A stretch of DNA of 64,000 nt, from NCBI RefSeq assembly GCF_002156705.1, contig NZ_CP019893.1:2170001-2234000 (forward strand), read 5' to 3'. Source of the DNA: Natrarchaeobaculum aegyptiacum. Its GTDB lineage: Archaea; Halobacteriota; Halobacteria; Halobacteriales; Natrialbaceae. The translations under genes were made by a program, and so were the position numbers. Position 1 is the stretch's first letter, and each line of letters begins with the position of its first letter. The notes beneath the pieces are model-generated. The model saw only the letters and a list, made by a program, of their open reading frames with translations, searched no databases and was not told the DNA's origin. Below, piece after piece: positions 1 to 7,770 of this stretch.

Positions 1-318
1 CGCCTCGCCCATCCGCTCGCGCTGTTCGCCGACCGCACCCAGTTCCTGTGAGAGGACGAGCTGGTTGATCGTGACGACGATCGAGGTCCCCGTGATGATC
101 GCGCCGATGAACGCAGAGAAGAGGAACTCGAGGCCGTCCTGGTTCTCGACGATGGTGCGAAGCGGCGTCAGTCCGAGCTGGCTGGCACCGACGAGGACCA
201 CAAAGACCGCAAACAGGATGCCAGTGGTCAGCACCCAGCGGTTTACCCGGAGTAGTATCCAGAGTCGTGGACCCCCGAGCCGGTCGCTCTCGCCATCGTC
301 TGTGTCCGAATCGCTCAT
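1..318 (-). CDS. Membrane protein, 3' end cut by the window edge (paralogue of the next gene)
   Basis: The gene starts at the ATG at 318 and runs out of the window, so only the first 106 residues are visible. A short acidic N-terminus is followed by two hydrophobic helices at about residues 28-50 and 64-88. The second ends in the motif TINQLVLSQE, which matches SINQLILSRE at the same place in the neighbouring 411-1493 protein. The two genes lie head-to-tail on the same strand, 92 bp apart, and look like a tandem duplication. I do not recognise the family; cytoplasmic-membrane location is inferred from the helices. No catalytic motif is visible. Confidence 0.75.
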   Translation of the reverse strand, partial: MSDSDTDDGESDRLGGPRLWILLRVNRWVLTTGILFAVFVVLVGASQLGLTPLRTIVENQDGLEFLFSAFIGAIITGTSIVVTINQLVLSQELGAVGEQRERMGEA

Positions 319-410
319 CGAGTGATGGATCGACCACGTCGCCGACCAAAAGTTCACGCCCGGCAGTCACGCTCAGGGTGGTGGCGAGGGCGACGGTCCA
401 TACTGGGCGC

Positions 411-1493
411 TCAGTCGGAGGGAGTTCCGGTTCCGCTGCCGGTCCCGCGTCCGTCGCCGGCTTCTACCTCGAACGGCCCTTCGTCCGGATCTTTCTGGGG
501 GAGCATCGGGCCCGTGGAGACGGTCCGTCTGGTCACCGTCGCCGTCCGGAGGATGTACGCCGTGAGCAGGGAGAGCGGCGAAATGACGATCGTAACGAGG
601 GCGCTCGCGACCCACGGCAGAGCGCCGACGGCGATCGTCGGTCCCGTCGGGTCGGCGTAGACGAAGCCGAGGATCATCGCTGACAGCACCGCCGGCACCC
701 CACAGTAGATCGTCAGCTGGGAAAATCGGGTGAGCTCTCGCTGCAGGTACGTCGTCTTGAAGTGCTCTCGAGCCACCGAGAACAGCTCGATCGCGTCGAT
801 TAGCTCCTCCATCGCCTCCTGGGCCTCCCGGGAGTACTGCTCGCCGTAGCGTCCCTGAATGTGCCGTGCCGCGTACAGGTGCCAGGCGTCGTCGTAGCCG
901 ATCGCTGCCGAGACTGCACGGAACGTGCCGAAGGTGGTGTGCTCGAGGGTGTCGTCGATTCGATCGGCGCTCTCTCGGACTTCGGCGGCGTAGGCGTCGA
1001 TCGGGTCGGCGACCGACGCGTCGTGATCGGCGACCGCATCGGAGAGGGCCTCGGCTCGATCGCCGATCGCGTGGACGACCACCTCGAGCAGGCGCGTGGG
1101 AGAGGCCGGCGCGGCCGGAATCTCCGCGACGTCGGCGACGTCCTGTCGGAAGTCGACGACGCCTTCGATCTGTGACTCGGACTCGCCGGCGGCGGTGAAC
1201 TCCCGTGAGAGGATGAGCTGGTTGATCGAGACGACGAGGGTGACGAGCGAGAACGTGCCGGCGATCATGCCGCCGGCGAGCCGGGTGATCGAATCGTCGT
1301 TGACGAACGCGATCAGGCCGAGTTCGTTCAGTACGAGCAAGCCGACGAACGTCGCCAGCGAGATGGTCCCCGCGACGACCAGCCGATCGGCTTCGACGAG
1401 GAACCAGTCCCGTAACCGGGTCCACGAGTTCGTCCGTTTCCCGATGTCGGTCCCGTAGGAGCCGATCGTCTCGTCGCGGTCTGTGGACCCCAT
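411..1493 (-). CDS. Four-helix membrane protein of unknown function
   Basis: A 360-residue protein with two hydrophobic helices near the N-terminus (about 38-60 and 73-93), a long acidic soluble region (about 95-255) that may form helices, two more membrane helices (about 260-282 and 290-313) and a Gly/Thr-rich acidic tail. I chose the ATG at 1493 rather than the frame's earlier start at 1547, because the extra 18 residues are not hydrophobic or acidic and overlap the promoter area. It is followed on the same strand by the paralogue that runs off the window. The family is unknown to me. Two N-terminal plus two C-terminal helices around a soluble domain would fit a membrane scaffold or channel-like protein, but that is inference. 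Confidence 0.8.
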   Translation of the reverse strand: MGSTDRDETIGSYGTDIGKRTNSWTRLRDWFLVEADRLVVAGTISLATFVGLLVLNELGLIAFVNDDSITRLAGGMIAGTFSLVTLVVSINQLILSREFTAAGESESQIEGVVDFRQDVADVAEIPAAPASPTRLLEVVVHAIGDRAEALSDAVADHDASVADPIDAYAAEVRESADRIDDTLEHTTFGTFRAVSAAIGYDDAWHLYAARHIQGRYGEQYSREAQEAMEELIDAIELFSVAREHFKTTYLQRELTRFSQLTIYCGVPAVLSAMILGFVYADPTGPTIAVGALPWVASALVTIVISPLSLLTAYILRTATVTRRTVSTGPMLPQKDPDEGPFEVEAGDGRGTGSGTGTPSD

Positions 1494-1617
1494 GCCGCCT
1501 CGTTCAGCGGTCTCGTCGATAAGGCCCCGCGTTGCACATCCCGACACGGGCCCAGAGCGCGCCGAGAACAGGTCCGCAAGCTACGGACTGAAATGCGTTC
1601 GCGCCCTCGCGTCGTCT

Positions 1618-2142
1618 ATGACCCGCCAGCGAACGCCGTCGGGAGCGTCGCGCACGTCACGTCCTCGAGCGAACCGTCGGCGCGTCCTCGCGGGCCTCGG
1701 CTCTGGAGTGGCTGTCGCACTCGCCGGCTGCACCGACGTCCTCGGCGACGACGCCCCGGCCTACGAGGACGGAACCGTCGACGTCGACGGCGGCCCACGG
1801 TCGCCCGACGAGACAGTCGCCGCGGAAGCCCTCGCCGAAACGGAGATCAACGAAAGCGTCACGCCGATCGGCGATCTCGAACTCGAGGACCACGACTTCG
1901 TGCTCGAGGACGACTACCGTGGGTCGATCGTTCAGGGAACTGTCCGGAACGACGGCGGTGATCGAATCCAGCTCGCGGAGGTCCGCGCCCGCGTCTACGG
2001 CGACGGCGACCAGCTCGGCCGGTACGTCGACACCGTCGGCGACCTCGAGCCCGAGACGGGGTGGGCGTTCGAAGTCGTCGTCCTCGAGTCGCCCGCCGAG
2101 ATCGACGCCTACGACGTGGCGGTGCTCGGGACCCCGTCCTGA
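1618..2142 (+). CDS. Tat lipoprotein with an FxLYD-like domain
   Basis: 174 residues. The N-terminus has a twin-arginine stretch (NRRRVLAGLGSG) followed by a lipobox LAGC with Cys38 as the predicted lipid-modified residue, so it should be exported by Tat and anchored outside the membrane. The mature part is acidic with a beta-rich segment (about 85-170), where IVQGTVRN, a region on charged side chains and the ending PAEIDAYDVAVL match the layout of FxLYD domains. The lipoprotein at 11688-12167 has the same plan and the ending ADVADYDIEL, so the two are paralogues. The ATG at 1618 was chosen because upstream residues would precede the Tat signal unnaturally. Its role is unknown; probably a surface-exposed structural or binding protein. 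Confidence 0.8.
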   Translation: MTRQRTPSGASRTSRPRANRRRVLAGLGSGVAVALAGCTDVLGDDAPAYEDGTVDVDGGPRSPDETVAAEALAETEINESVTPIGDLELEDHDFVLEDDYRGSIVQGTVRNDGGDRIQLAEVRARVYGDGDQLGRYVDTVGDLEPETGWAFEVVVLESPAEIDAYDVAVLGTPS

Positions 2143-2199
2143 CGCTGGCCCCGTAGCCGCCCGGCTGCGTCACTCGTGGACCTCCTCGAGGACGGTCCC

Positions 2200-2547
2200 T
2201 CACTCGAGTGCCCCCTCGACGAGGTCGTCGTCGACCGCCTCGAGCACCGCCTCCGGCTCTCGACCGAGCCGATAGGCGGGTCGGCCCTTCCCGGTCGGTG
2301 ACGTCGATCCTTCTTCGACCTCCTCGACGACGCCCTCGTCCTCGAGTCGGTAGAGCGCGCGCATCACGTCCGCCTCGGTCGGGGTGCCGACGAGGTCCGC
2401 CTCGAGGTCGTCGACCAGTCGTCGACAGGCGCCCCGGAGGTCGTGGGTCTGAACCGGTAGCTCACCTGACCGGTGGACCGAGACGACGCCGAGAAGGACG
2501 ACCTGCTCGGTGACCGACAGCGAATCGCCGATCGAATCGGTTGCCAT
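2200..2547 (-). CDS. Small winged-helix DNA-binding protein (Cdc6 C-terminal-domain-like)
   Basis: 115 residues, mostly one winged-helix fold: a first helix (about 9-21, TEQVVLLGVVSV), a middle segment, a helix with TEADVMRALYRLEDEGVVEE and a wing containing GKGRPAYRL. This order resembles the C-terminal winged helix of Orc1/Cdc6 without the ATPase part; that resemblance is by eye. The ATG at 2547 is favoured because a TATA-like AATTACC (minus strand) lies about 25-31 nt upstream, which gives a leaderless transcript. A palindrome overlaps that box, so the protein may regulate itself. It is convergent with the lipoprotein at 1618-2142. Likely a transcription regulator; its targets are unknown. 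Confidence 0.75.
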   Translation of the reverse strand: MATDSIGDSLSVTEQVVLLGVVSVHRSGELPVQTHDLRGACRRLVDDLEADLVGTPTEADVMRALYRLEDEGVVEEVEEGSTSPTGKGRPAYRLGREPEAVLEAVDDDLVEGALE

Positions 2548-2562
2548 ACCCTCCGTAGGTGC

Positions 2563-2582
2563 CCAACAGTGGTAATTGTTGG
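2563..2582 (-). promoter_or_regulatory. Promoter with overlapping inverted repeat
   Basis: CCAACA at 2563-2568 and TGTTGG at 2577-2582 form a perfect 6-bp inverted repeat around the TATA-like sequence of the winged-helix gene that starts at 2547. A protein bound here would mask the promoter. Autoregulation by the gene product is inference. Confidence 0.4.
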
Positions 2583-2771
2583 TACATGTCACACTGAGTG
2601 AGACCGACCGTCCCGCTCCGGGTGGCGATCGACGACCGACGAGCCGTCTGCGGCGCCATCGGCCCTCTCGAAACTGTACTCCTGGGTCGACGGAAAATGG
2701 ATCGGCTCCCGGCTCGAGTGCACCCGTCTCTCGGACGCGGGAGGGAGCGGTGGCTGGTCGTCTCCCGGGCC

Positions 2772-3617
2772 TCAGGAGGACTCTTCGTCCTTGAGTTCGG
2801 CGAGTTCCGCCTCGATTTCGCCATCCTCGACGTCCGACTCGAGGTCATCGAGCTCGGTTTCGTCGACCTCGCTGTCGACTTCGGTCGCGCCCGCGGGTTC
2901 AGCGTCGCTCTCGCCCTCGTCGCCGCCGACCTCGGACTTGAGCGTCTCGAGTTCGGCTTCGACGCCGCTGCCTGCCGAGAGTTCCTCGAGTTCCCGGTCG
3001 ATGTTGTCCTTGTCGGAGAGGACGTCGTCGAACGCGCCGGACTCGTGGAGCTCGTCCAGCGCGGCCGCCCGGGCCTCCATGTCCTCGGTCTTCTCTTCGG
3101 CGCGTTCGATGGCGCGGCCGACGTCCTCGAACTCCTCGCCCGTCGCAGTCATCGCTTCGGAGACGGTCGAACTCGCCTCTGCGGCCTCGTAGCGGGCTTT
3201 CATCGTCTCCTTCTTGGTTCGGAACTCCTCGATGCGTGCCTGTAGCTCGTCTTTCTGCTCGATGAGCTGATCCTGCTGGCTCTGGAGATCCGAAATCTGG
3301 CGCTCTAGGTCCTCGATCTGGTTCATCTTCGTCTTCTTCTTCTCGAGCGCCCGCCGTGCGAGGTCTTCCCGGTCCTGCTGGACCGCCGTTCGTGCCTGTT
3401 CGTTGTGTTTCTCGACGTTGTCCTCGAGCCGACGCTTTTGCATCTCGAGGCGCTTTTTCTGCGTGGTGAGGTCGGCGATCCCACGTTTGACGTCCTGAAG
3501 CTGGTCGCGCATCTGCTCGTAAGAGTAATCGAGCGTCTGCGTCGGGTCCTCGGCCCGGTTGAGCAGCGAGTTGATCTTCGACCGGATGACGTAGGAGGTC
3601 CGAGAGAGGATGCCCAT
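2772..3617 (-). CDS. pspA: PspA/IM30-family coiled-coil protein
   Basis: 281 residues. The start MGILSRTSYVIRSKINSLL is the amphipathic helix typical of PspA/Vipp1/IM30 proteins, followed by the family phrase AEDPTQTLDYSYEQM (about 22-36) and a long charged coiled coil to about residue 180. The C-terminal 80 residues are very acidic and low-complexity, a haloarchaeal extension beyond the usual 220-residue family length. Members bind the inner face of the membrane and oligomerise to stabilise it under stress. The ATG at 3617 fits a TATA box at 3642-3648. The gene stands alone; the IS607 element begins about 90 bp upstream of its start and leaves the promoter in place. Confidence 0.9.
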   Translation of the reverse strand: MGILSRTSYVIRSKINSLLNRAEDPTQTLDYSYEQMRDQLQDVKRGIADLTTQKKRLEMQKRRLEDNVEKHNEQARTAVQQDREDLARRALEKKKTKMNQIEDLERQISDLQSQQDQLIEQKDELQARIEEFRTKKETMKARYEAAEASSTVSEAMTATGEEFEDVGRAIERAEEKTEDMEARAAALDELHESGAFDDVLSDKDNIDRELEELSAGSGVEAELETLKSEVGGDEGESDAEPAGATEVDSEVDETELDDLESDVEDGEIEAELAELKDEESS

Positions 3618-3641
3618 AGTCGTACCTATTGCTCGTCACCC

Positions 3642-3648
3642 TTAAAAA
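3642..3648 (-). promoter_or_regulatory. TATA box of the pspA-like gene
   Basis: TTTTTAA on the minus strand lies 25-31 nt upstream of the ATG at 3617, the haloarchaeal spacing for a leaderless transcript. It lies just outside the IS607 element. Confidence 0.55.
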
Positions 3649-3709
3649 CATCACTTCAACGACAGTCCACGAAGTGCCTCGCGTGCGACCTCGAGAACCG
3701 TTCCAATTT

Positions 3710-5482
3710 TCAGTAGCTTTCAGTAGTACACCGTACAAAACGGGTACACTGTTGGACGACTGGTCCGCGTCCATCACTCCCATCCGCATTCGACTCGGGC
3801 AAGACGACAGCGGGTGCTATGACAGCCGACCCACCACCAGTGGTCGCCGCTGCCTGTTCAGGTTCGTAGGCGACGATGCCAGATCCGAACGTGAGCCGCG
3901 TGCCAGCGTCAGAAGGGAGTTCTGACGAGGATCGCAGTCCATCGGACTGCTCACCAGCGGAACGGCCAGCTAGCACGATTTCAGAATCCCCCGTATAGGA
4001 GGACGTGAAACCGTGGTCTAGCTCGTCCGTGTCGCTGAAGAACACGCGAGCTACGTTCAGTGTCCCGATGTAGTCCCGGTCGCCCTCGAACCCACACCGG
4101 GCGTTGTCACACCGGAAGTGCCCGCCCCACCAGTGTTCTTGCTGGTGGTCGGGTGACTTGCAGGTGTGGCCGGTTGAGCCACACCGGGGACACGACCGAC
4201 TTGTTCCCTGTGGATAGACTCGCTCAACAGCGAGACCGGCACACTCTGCCCGGTATTCGATTTTTTCGATGATGTCTCGACGCGCCCACGACGACAATTC
4301 CCACGACAACGTGCCTTCGTCACTCGGCGGGGAGAGCGACCGCAAATCCTCGTGGACGATGGCGTCTACGTCGTAGGCGAGTGCAAGTGCGAGGACTTGG
4401 TTTGCGACGTCGTGTGTTAGTTGATCGCGCTTGTGCTGGATCTTGCTGTTCACTCGCTCGTACTCACTGTGGATGTGGGCGAACTCGTCAGTATGCGAGC
4501 GACCGCCACGGCGCGACGCGGCAAGGCGGTCGTTCAGGCGGGTACGTTCGCGGTGCAGTCGTCGCATCTTCTCGCGGTCTGTGAACTGGATGAACTGTGG
4601 CGTGGATCGTTGCTCACCCTCGTCAGTGACCACCACGGCAGTCATGTCTTTTCGCATCCCGGCGTCAAGCGCCAGTACGCAGTCTGTGCCGTCAGTCGTC
4701 TCCGCGTGTTCGACTTCGGCGGGGAAGGACAGTTCGTAATAGGTGTCACCGGTCTTTCGACGAGCGGGCTGAAACTCGGGAGCCGAGAGATCGCCGTGAG
4801 CGAGGAGGTCATGAAACGCCTCGTAGCCGTCACGCTCGTACTCTGTCCACGACCAGTCACCTCGTGTCTCCGGCGACAGCGTGTCCGGTGTCTTGAGACG
4901 AATGGTCAGCGTCTCACTGTCGGTGTCGTACTGGTATTTGACGGCTTGGCCGCTCGTTGGGCCGTCGTCCGCAGAAAACGGCAATACGCCGCTATCGTAC
5001 TCTGGACAGTCCTGCATTTCGAAATACGTGGCAGGATACGTGCCATGACGGTCGTAGTAGCTGTTGAGTTGGTCGATGAGGATGTCCACGTATCCCGACG
5101 AGAGGTAGTCACCGTCACCCCAGAGTTGTTCTTTGATGCGACGACGGTGGATACGTCGGATTTTATGGTCGGGCAACACGCTTTGGAAGGACTGGAAGGC
5201 GTCTCGGCGGTCGGCGTGACTTCGGAGCGTTTCACCGACTTTCTGCAAGATGCACCGTCGAAACCGCGAGGGGAGATACAGGCCGAGTTCGTCGAACGGT
5301 TCGTGTTCATCGAAGTAATTCCATGCCTGATGCGGTGCGTCGGCAATGCCGTCCAGATGGACTGGCGTCCAGTGGTCTTCAAGGACATGGTTGGCGACAC
5401 GACGGGTGAGTGTTGCCAGTCGATCGAATCGTTTGTCGTCCTCATCTGGGAGGTGAATCGGGAGCGAGAGGTGGTCACTCAT
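3710..5482 (-). CDS. tnpB: TnpB, RNA-guided nuclease of the IS607 element
   Basis: 590 residues, long for TnpB. The RuvC-type active-site residues are all present: D273 in ALDAGM, E378 in VHEDL and D468/D470 in GDRDYIG. The zinc ribbon has C431, C434, C458 and C463. An N-terminal region of about 260 residues precedes the nuclease core. After the zinc ribbon a tail of about 100 residues rich in Gly, Ser and Ala continues through the element's end repeats; the stop codon itself lies in the first CAGTAG repeat. Known TnpB proteins use an RNA made from the transposon end to cut DNA and help the element persist. Here that RNA would overlap the tail-coding sequence. The ATG at 5482 overlaps the tnpA stop. 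Confidence 0.9.
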   Translation of the reverse strand: MSDHLSLPIHLPDEDDKRFDRLATLTRRVANHVLEDHWTPVHLDGIADAPHQAWNYFDEHEPFDELGLYLPSRFRRCILQKVGETLRSHADRRDAFQSFQSVLPDHKIRRIHRRRIKEQLWGDGDYLSSGYVDILIDQLNSYYDRHGTYPATYFEMQDCPEYDSGVLPFSADDGPTSGQAVKYQYDTDSETLTIRLKTPDTLSPETRGDWSWTEYERDGYEAFHDLLAHGDLSAPEFQPARRKTGDTYYELSFPAEVEHAETTDGTDCVLALDAGMRKDMTAVVVTDEGEQRSTPQFIQFTDREKMRRLHRERTRLNDRLAASRRGGRSHTDEFAHIHSEYERVNSKIQHKRDQLTHDVANQVLALALAYDVDAIVHEDLRSLSPPSDEGTLSWELSSWARRDIIEKIEYRAECAGLAVERVYPQGTSRSCPRCGSTGHTCKSPDHQQEHWWGGHFRCDNARCGFEGDRDYIGTLNVARVFFSDTDELDHGFTSSYTGDSEIVLAGRSAGEQSDGLRSSSELPSDAGTRLTFGSGIVAYEPEQAAATTGGGSAVIAPAVVLPESNADGSDGRGPVVQQCTRFVRCTTESY

Positions 5483-6101
5483 CGGTTTTCACCTCAGATT
5501 CGACGGTGTTGACAACCTGTTTCTTTTTCGATGAACGCATTCCGTAGAGTTTGCCGCTGAAGCTGGCGACGAGTTTGATGAGGTCGTCAACAAGTTCTTC
5601 CTGTGCTGATTTGTCCGTCTCGTCTTCGATGACAGTGATGGTGACACCGTAGCAGTCGAAATACCGTTCGAGATACGAGAAGCCAAAGCGAGTAAGTCTG
5701 TCTTCGTAGGTGACGAGAATGCGTCCATAGTCGGCTTCTTGTACGTCATCAAGGAGCGAGTCGAGTCCACGACGGTCTTCGTTGAGGCCACTGCCAACGT
5801 CGGTGTATGTATTTTCAACGCTCCAGCCGTGGTCGTGAGCGTAGTCTGTGAGTCGCTCAAGTTGGCGGTCGAGATCGCCGTTGTCTTTCTGCCCGTGACT
5901 GGAGACGCGAGCGTAGAGTACAACACGGTCTGTCGGACGAGTATCGCCAGCAAGTCGGCGAAGTTCCCGATGTGGTATTCGTCGTTCACCGCCGGGTGTT
6001 CGGGTGTAGTCAAGATCGTCGTTGCGGCACCAACGTTTCACGGTCTGGGCGTGAACACCGAGTTCATCCGCGAACTCACCAATCGAGTACAACCGCGGCA
6101 T
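5475..6101 (-). CDS. tnpA: IS607-family serine recombinase TnpA
   Basis: 208 residues. Residues 1-50 form a MerR-like helix-turn-helix (YSIGEFADELGVHAQTVKRW) that binds the element ends. The catalytic resolvase domain follows, with the nucleophile region VLYARVSSHGQ (Ser67), the family motif NGDLDRQLERL and VTYEDRLTRFG. This domain order, with DNA binding first, is typical of IS607 and reversed from classical resolvases. Length matches the family (about 200). It breaks and rejoins DNA through a 5'-phosphoserine link to excise and insert the element. All key residues visible suggest it is active. It is the upstream gene of a two-gene unit with tnpB, overlapping by 8 nt. Confidence 0.93.
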   Translation of the reverse strand: MPRLYSIGEFADELGVHAQTVKRWCRNDDLDYTRTPGGERRIPHRELRRLAGDTRPTDRVVLYARVSSHGQKDNGDLDRQLERLTDYAHDHGWSVENTYTDVGSGLNEDRRGLDSLLDDVQEADYGRILVTYEDRLTRFGFSYLERYFDCYGVTITVIEDETDKSAQEELVDDLIKLVASFSGKLYGMRSSKKKQVVNTVESEVKTDE

Positions 6102-6204
6102 TCTGATGTTACTGGTTACTACTGGTAGTTACTTACAGGTACTGAATTCTGTAACAGTCACATTACCCGAAACGCATACCCGTCCACGCGTCCCGCTCGA
6201 GGCT

Positions 6205-6843
6205 ATGAGCGACGTGTTGATCCCCGGCGGCCGAGACGTCCGCGGAACGCTCGAGGAGCCGGCTGGTGGCGACGAGTCTGACACCGAGGCGATCGTCGTC
6301 GCCTGTCCACCCCATCCCCAGCACGGGGGGTCGCGAACTGACGGACGGCTCGTTGCCGTCGCCGACGCGCTGACCGACGCCGGGATCGCCTGCCTGCGAT
6401 TCGACTACGGACCGTGGGACGAGGGTCACGGTGAGCGCGCCGACGTTCGCAACGCCCTCGCGTGGGCTGCCGAGGAGTACGACCGCGTCGGCCTGTTCGG
6501 CTACAGCTTCGGCGCGACGCTCTCGCTGCTGGCAGCAGTCGACGTCCAGTCGGAATCGGGGCTCGAGGTGGCGTTCGAGGCGGTATCCGTCCTCGCGCCG
6601 ACGGCCCAACTCGGTGCGGACGACGATCTCGACGCCCACGCGGCGCTCGCCGAGCTCGACCGACCACTGCAGGTCTGTCACGGCGAGCGCGACACGACCG
6701 TCGACTGGGAACCGATCGTCGAGCGCGCCCGCGACCGCGGCGCAGAAATTCACCCGCTACCGGCCGATCACTTCTTCCTCGGGACCCAGCCGGAGATCGC
6801 CGACGCCGTCAGGGACTTCTTCGAGGGACACCTGCTCGAGTAG
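6205..6843 (+). CDS. Alpha/beta hydrolase (dienelactone hydrolase-like)
   Basis: 212 residues with a full alpha/beta-hydrolase triad visible: Ser101 in the elbow GYSFGA, Asp163 in HGERDTTVD and His189 in ADHFF. An HPHPQHGG-like segment near residue 36-43 (PPHPQHGG) fits the oxyanion-loop region of the YfhR/dienelactone-hydrolase-like group. No signal peptide, so it is cytoplasmic. The ATG at 6205 is preferred over an in-frame upstream start that would fall in the end of the IS607 element. The element lies directly upstream (about 55-60 bp), so the native promoter may have been separated or replaced. It converges on hisA, 17 bp apart. The substrate cannot be predicted. Confidence 0.85.
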   Translation: MSDVLIPGGRDVRGTLEEPAGGDESDTEAIVVACPPHPQHGGSRTDGRLVAVADALTDAGIACLRFDYGPWDEGHGERADVRNALAWAAEEYDRVGLFGYSFGATLSLLAAVDVQSESGLEVAFEAVSVLAPTAQLGADDDLDAHAALAELDRPLQVCHGERDTTVDWEPIVERARDRGAEIHPLPADHFFLGTQPEIADAVRDFFEGHLLE

Positions 6844-6860
6844 CCCTCGATCGCTCTCGA

Positions 6861-7589
6861 TCACTGCGTGGCGGCCTGCGCTTCCTCGAGCGTGAACGCT
6901 CCCTCGTACAGTGCGCTCCCGACGACGACGGCTGCAGCACCAGCGTCCTCGAGTGCGCGGACGTCCTCGAGCGTGGCGACGCCACCGCTGGCGATCACCG
7001 GGACGTCGGTTGCTTCGACCAGTTCGCGGACGGGTTCGGTGGCGACGCCCTCGAGTTTCCCCTCGACGTCGACGTTCGTAAAGAGGATCCCGGCGGCACC
7101 GAGGTCGTCGTATCGCTCGGCGGCCTCGACGGGCGAGATTCCCGCGCCCTCGGTCCAGCCCTCGACGACGACCTCGCCGTCTTTCGCGTCGAGACTGACG
7201 ACGACGCTCTCTGGATACCGCTCGCTGATCTCGGCGACGATCTCTGGCTCTTCGACGGCAGCAGTCCCGAGAATCACGCGGTCGACCCCGCGCTCGAGCA
7301 AGTCGCAGGCATCCTCGACCGTGCGGATGCCGCCGCCCAGTTGCGTGGGGACGTCGACGGTCTCGAGGACGGCGTCGATGGCCGCGGCGTTCTTGCGTTC
7401 GCCCTCGAACGCGCCGTCCAGGTCGACGAGATGCAGCGACTCGGCACCGGCGTCGATCCAGCGCTGGGCGGCCTCGACGGGGTCGCCGTAGGTCTTCTCC
7501 GTACCGCGCTCGCCCTGGACCAGCTGGACGACCTCGCCATCCTGCAGGTCGACCGCCGGGATCACTTCGAACTCCGGAACGTGGCTCAT
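6861..7589 (-). CDS. hisA: Phosphoribosylformimino-AICAR isomerase HisA
   Basis: 242 residues, the normal length. HisA catalyses the Amadori rearrangement of ProFAR to PRFAR in histidine biosynthesis and is a cytoplasmic TIM barrel. Seen here: VIPAVDLQDG with the first catalytic Asp (D14), LVDLDGAFEG, the phosphate-binding segments QLGGGIRT and VIASGGV, and FTNVDVEGK with the second catalytic Asp. The ATG at 7589 matches the family N-terminus; an upstream in-frame extension is not family-like. It is not in a his operon in this window. It is divergent from serA (181 bp between starts) and convergent with the hydrolase. Confidence 0.95.
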   Translation of the reverse strand: MSHVPEFEVIPAVDLQDGEVVQLVQGERGTEKTYGDPVEAAQRWIDAGAESLHLVDLDGAFEGERKNAAAIDAVLETVDVPTQLGGGIRTVEDACDLLERGVDRVILGTAAVEEPEIVAEISERYPESVVVSLDAKDGEVVVEGWTEGAGISPVEAAERYDDLGAAGILFTNVDVEGKLEGVATEPVRELVEATDVPVIASGGVATLEDVRALEDAGAAAVVVGSALYEGAFTLEEAQAATQ

Positions 7590-7741
7590 ACGGGGTGGGT
7601 CGGGGGCCGGTCGCCTAAAGACACCGTTTCGCGGCCTCGAGCAGTCCGCGGCTTCGGTCATCGGCCGGGCGTTCTGGTCCGCTGTGGCCGCTCGAGTCGA
7701 ACTGCGGAGAATCTTGCCGGCGCAGGACGACAACGGAAGGG

Positions 7742-7747
7742 TTTACC
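7742..7747 (+). promoter_or_regulatory. TATA-like box of serA
   Basis: TTTACC lies 24-29 nt before the serA ATG at 7771, the expected spacing for a leaderless haloarchaeal transcript. Confidence 0.4.
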
Positions 7748-7770
7748 TGCTCGACCCGATTGTCTCGCGC

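Larger units (their letters stand above)
3700..6150 (-). mobile_element. IS607-type insertion sequence (approximate ends)
   Basis: A two-gene element: serine recombinase TnpA (5475-6101) and TnpB (3710-5482), overlapping by 8 nt and read toward lower coordinates. The ends are approximate. At the low end CAGTAG occurs at 3711-3716 and CAGTAGTA at 3721-3728; at the high end the reverse complement TACTACTG lies at about 6119-6126 among further GTTACT units, so short subterminal repeats face each other. IS607 elements have no classical terminal inverted repeats and move through a serine recombinase. The interior has fewer CTCGAG sites and more mixed codon endings than flanking genes, consistent with recent arrival. 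It sits between pspA and the hydrolase gene and interrupts neither. Confidence 0.8.

Noticed and set aside
2899-3789. Long minus-strand frame (296 codons) over the pspA gene
   Set aside because: It is an out-of-phase shadow of the pspA-like gene; Arg/Gly-rich peptide with no family character, while the other frame is clearly PspA.
4421-5512. Plus-strand frame of 363 codons opposite tnpB
   Set aside because: Mirror of the tnpB coding strand; Val/Leu/Arg-rich and lacking motifs.
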